A stretch of 64,000 nucleotides of DNA from contig NZ_CP111044.1 of NCBI RefSeq assembly GCF_026250525.1, positions 248,001 to 312,000 on the forward strand, read 5' to 3'. Within the stretch, counting starts at the first letter, position 1, and every line of letters starts with the position of its first letter. A model generated the notes under the pieces. The model was not told where the DNA came from and did no database searches. It saw nothing but the letters and a program-made list of their open reading frames with translations. Position numbers and translations under genes: made by a program. The DNA comes from Chondrinema litorale. GTDB lineage: Bacteria > Bacteroidota > Bacteroidia > Cytophagales > Flammeovirgaceae. Positions 61,879 through 64,000 of the stretch are shown piece by piece.

Positions 61879-64000
61879 ATGGCACAACACAAAACATCTC
61901 TTGGCAGAAGAACATTTTTAAAATCCTCAGCTATGGCTGGTGGAGGTTTGATCATCGGGTTTAATTGGTTGGCAGGTTGCCAAACTAGCCCTAAAGGTGA
62001 AACTGAAAGTTCTGTTCCTAAAGAGTGGTTTGATATAAATGCCTATTTAAAAATTGGAGATAATGGTATTGTTACTATCATTTCTCCAAATCCAGAAGGA
62101 GGACAAGGGGTAAAAACATCTATGCCAATGATCGTTGCTGAAGAGCTAGATGTAGACTGGAAAAATGTAATCGTAGAACAAGCACCATTGAACACCGAAT
62201 TATATTCTAGACAATTTATTGGTGGAAGTCAGGCGATAAGAAGAAGTTGGCAAACATTAAGAATTGCGGGAGCTTCTGCCCGTCATATGCTTAAAGAAGC
62301 TGCAGCCCAACAATGGCAAGTTCCAGTAGAAGAGATTACCACCGAAGCAGGTACATTGCATCATAAGTCAAGAAATAAATCTGCGAGTTATGGAGCGTTT
62401 GCTTCTGCTGCTGCTGCGATTCCTGTACCAGAAGAAGTTGACTTAAAAGACCTCAAAGAATTTAAAATAATTGGTACTACTAAAAAGAATGTAGAAGGGA
62501 AAAAAATTGTAACAGGCAAACCACTTTTTGGTATTGATGTAAAGCGCGAGGGAATGCTCATCGCTATGATTGTACACCCACCAGCATTTGGAATGAAGCT
62601 AAAATCTATTGATGATGCTGAAGCAAAATCGATGACTGGGATAAGAGATGTATTTGCCGTTAAAAACTTTGATGAAACCTATGAAAGGCAGTATTTCGAT
62701 ACCTGTACTTTTAATGAAGTTGTGGCAGTAGTAGGTAATTCTACATGGGAAGTAATGAAAGCAAAAAAAGCTTTAAAAATAGAGTGGGAGCCTATATCTG
62801 ATTATACAATTACCAGAAATGCGTTTGGCAATGTGCAAACTGTAACTATTCCTGCAGGTTTAGAAAACTCTACAGATCATATGTTAAATATGGCTGAGAT
62901 GATGAAAAAACCGGCTAAGGTTTTACGTAAAGATGGCGATCCAGAAAAAGCTTTTAAAAATGCAGATCAGGTGATTGAACGGACTTATACTGCACCTTTC
63001 CTAGCACACAATTGTATGGAACCAATGAATTTCTTTGCACATGTTACTCCCGAAAAAGCAGAGTTGATCGGTCCATTACAAAAACCTGAATATACAGAAA
63101 AGGCACTTTCAGCACGTTTAGAAATGCCACTAGAAAAAATAGATATTCAGATGACGAGATTGGGAGGTGGTTATGGAAGGCGATCTTATGCACACTTTTT
63201 AATTGAAGCTGCTCTCATCTCTCAAAAAGTAAATGCACCTGTAAAGTTGATGTATACCCGAGAAGACGACATGACATCGGGCATCTATCGTCCAACTTAC
63301 AGTGCCACTTATCGCGCAGCATTAGACAAAGAAAATAACCTCATTGCTTTTCATGTAAATGCGGGTGGTGTTCCAGAAAGTCCATTATATGCAAATCGTT
63401 TTCCTGCTGGTGCAGTAGACAATTATCTGGCAGAAGATTGGACAATAGACTCCAACATTACAACAGGTTCTTTTAGAGCTCCAAGATCAAACTTTATTGC
63501 TGGTGCAGAACAATCTTTCTTAGATGAACTAGCAGAAGTAGCTGGAAAAGACCCGATAGAATTTAGACTAGAACTTTTAGAAAGAGCGCAGAAAAACCCA
63601 GTTGGTGAGAATAATGATTATGAAGCTGATAGACTTGCCGGAGTGCTTAAACTAGTAAGAGATAAATCCGATTGGGCAACAGAAAAAAATGATGTAAGTA
63701 GAGGAGTTTCAGCTTATTTCTGCCATAATACTTATGTTGCTCAAGTATTAGAGTTAACTATAGAAGATGGGAAACCTGTTGTACCTAGAGTGAGTTGTGC
63801 GGTTGACTGTGGCATTGTAATTAATCCAGATGGAGCAATAAATCTAAGCGAAGGTGCCATTGTAGATGGAATCGGAAATGCACTTTATGGCTCTATGACT
63901 TTCAAAAACGGTATTCCTGAAAAAAGTAATTTCGATAAGTACAGAATGATCAGGCATAGTGAAGCGCCAAAATCTATAGATGTACATTTTGTGAAAAATG
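61879..64000 (+). CDS. Tat-exported molybdenum hydroxylase large subunit (IorB/CoxL-like), partial
   Basis: The gene is open to the window end: 707 complete codons from ATG at 61879. The start has a twin-arginine signal, GRRTFLKSSAMAGGG, followed by a possible lipobox LAGC. The rest matches the aldehyde oxidase/isoquinoline 1-oxidoreductase beta-subunit type: ISPNPEGGQGVKTSMPMIVA, MTRLGGGYGRRSYAHFLIEA, GSFRAPRSNFIAGAEQSFLD and VSCAVDCGIVINPDG. These bind the molybdopterin-cytosine dinucleotide cofactor and oxidise aldehydes or N-heterocycles in the periplasm. The iron-sulfur small subunit is not upstream and may lie beyond the window. Confidence 0.85.
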   Translation, partial: MAQHKTSLGRRTFLKSSAMAGGGLIIGFNWLAGCQTSPKGETESSVPKEWFDINAYLKIGDNGIVTIISPNPEGGQGVKTSMPMIVAEELDVDWKNVIVEQAPLNTELYSRQFIGGSQAIRRSWQTLRIAGASARHMLKEAAAQQWQVPVEEITTEAGTLHHKSRNKSASYGAFASAAAAIPVPEEVDLKDLKEFKIIGTTKKNVEGKKIVTGKPLFGIDVKREGMLIAMIVHPPAFGMKLKSIDDAEAKSMTGIRDVFAVKNFDETYERQYFDTCTFNEVVAVVGNSTWEVMKAKKALKIEWEPISDYTITRNAFGNVQTVTIPAGLENSTDHMLNMAEMMKKPAKVLRKDGDPEKAFKNADQVIERTYTAPFLAHNCMEPMNFFAHVTPEKAELIGPLQKPEYTEKALSARLEMPLEKIDIQMTRLGGGYGRRSYAHFLIEAALISQKVNAPVKLMYTREDDMTSGIYRPTYSATYRAALDKENNLIAFHVNAGGVPESPLYANRFPAGAVDNYLAEDWTIDSNITTGSFRAPRSNFIAGAEQSFLDELAEVAGKDPIEFRLELLERAQKNPVGENNDYEADRLAGVLKLVRDKSDWATEKNDVSRGVSAYFCHNTYVAQVLELTIEDGKPVVPRVSCAVDCGIVINPDGAINLSEGAIVDGIGNALYGSMTFKNGIPEKSNFDKYRMIRHSEAPKSIDVHFVKN

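Noticed and set aside
1..64000. tRNA, rRNA, riboswitch, origin or prophage signals
   Set aside because: No cloverleaf, rRNA core motifs, known riboswitch cores, DnaA-box clusters or phage structural genes were recognised by eye; a covariance-model search would be needed to rule out small RNAs.

Overview
The window is low-GC DNA from a Bacteroidota bacterium, most likely a marine Cytophagales/Flammeovirgaceae-type organism. The evidence is two complete FecI-FecR-SusC-SusD loci, TonB-dependent receptors with carboxypeptidase-regulatory-like (CarboxypepD_reg) N-termini, a type IX secretion (T9SS) cargo with a type-B C-terminal sorting domain beside a PorP/SprF gene, AraC regulators, and many secreted glycosidases. 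Genus is inference. No rRNA, tRNA or CRISPR was seen.

Region 1 (1-7.2 kb) is the most unusual part and looks like a ribosomally made peptide (RiPP) locus. It begins inside a tandem array of at least five 36-codon precursor genes with near-identical leaders and two core types (ADRC-IYSEK and ADRC-TITQK). The array is followed by an M50-like membrane metalloprotease and, overlapping it by 4 nt, an arginase-family enzyme. Both enzymes begin with a roughly 90-residue segment resembling a PqqD/RRE peptide-binding domain. A TonB-dependent receptor and a GrsT-like thioesterase follow. The single core arginine beside the only cysteine suggests Arg-to-ornithine conversion, as described for the peptide arginase OspR. 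The spacers between precursor genes fold into hairpins that are kept despite sequence change.

Region 2 (7.2-18.9 kb) holds a small orphan protein with its own terminator, an MBOAT/SGNH acyltransferase pair broken by an IS630-type element, a class-C beta-lactamase-like hydrolase, a NUDIX-regulator/TonB-receptor operon with two operator-like palindromes, an AraC gene, and DsrE and rhodanese genes.

Region 3 (18.9-46.8 kb) is a glycan/glycoprotein utilisation region. It contains a sulfatase, a GH29 fucosidase, a basic secretory protein-like metallopeptidase, ECF sigma/FecR/SusC/SusD, a discoidin-fibronectin T9SS cargo, PorP/SprF, another putative metalloprotease, a second basic secretory protein, GH92 mannosidase, a GH43 enzyme, a large GAF/PAS sensor, and a divergent GH20 hexosaminidase. 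The set fits stripping of fucosylated, sulfated, mannose- and HexNAc-containing glycans from glycoproteins.

Region 4 (46.9-64 kb) starts with a decayed copy of the GAF sensor and a 55-aa gene. A second ECF/FecR/SusC/SusD locus follows, whose last gene is a lipoprotein glycerophosphodiesterase. Then come a LEA14-like protein, a PQQ-type sugar dehydrogenase with a c-type cytochrome, remnants of an XdhC gene joined to the tail of a DUF5916 gene, an AraC regulator, and a Tat-exported molybdenum hydroxylase large subunit cut by the window end.
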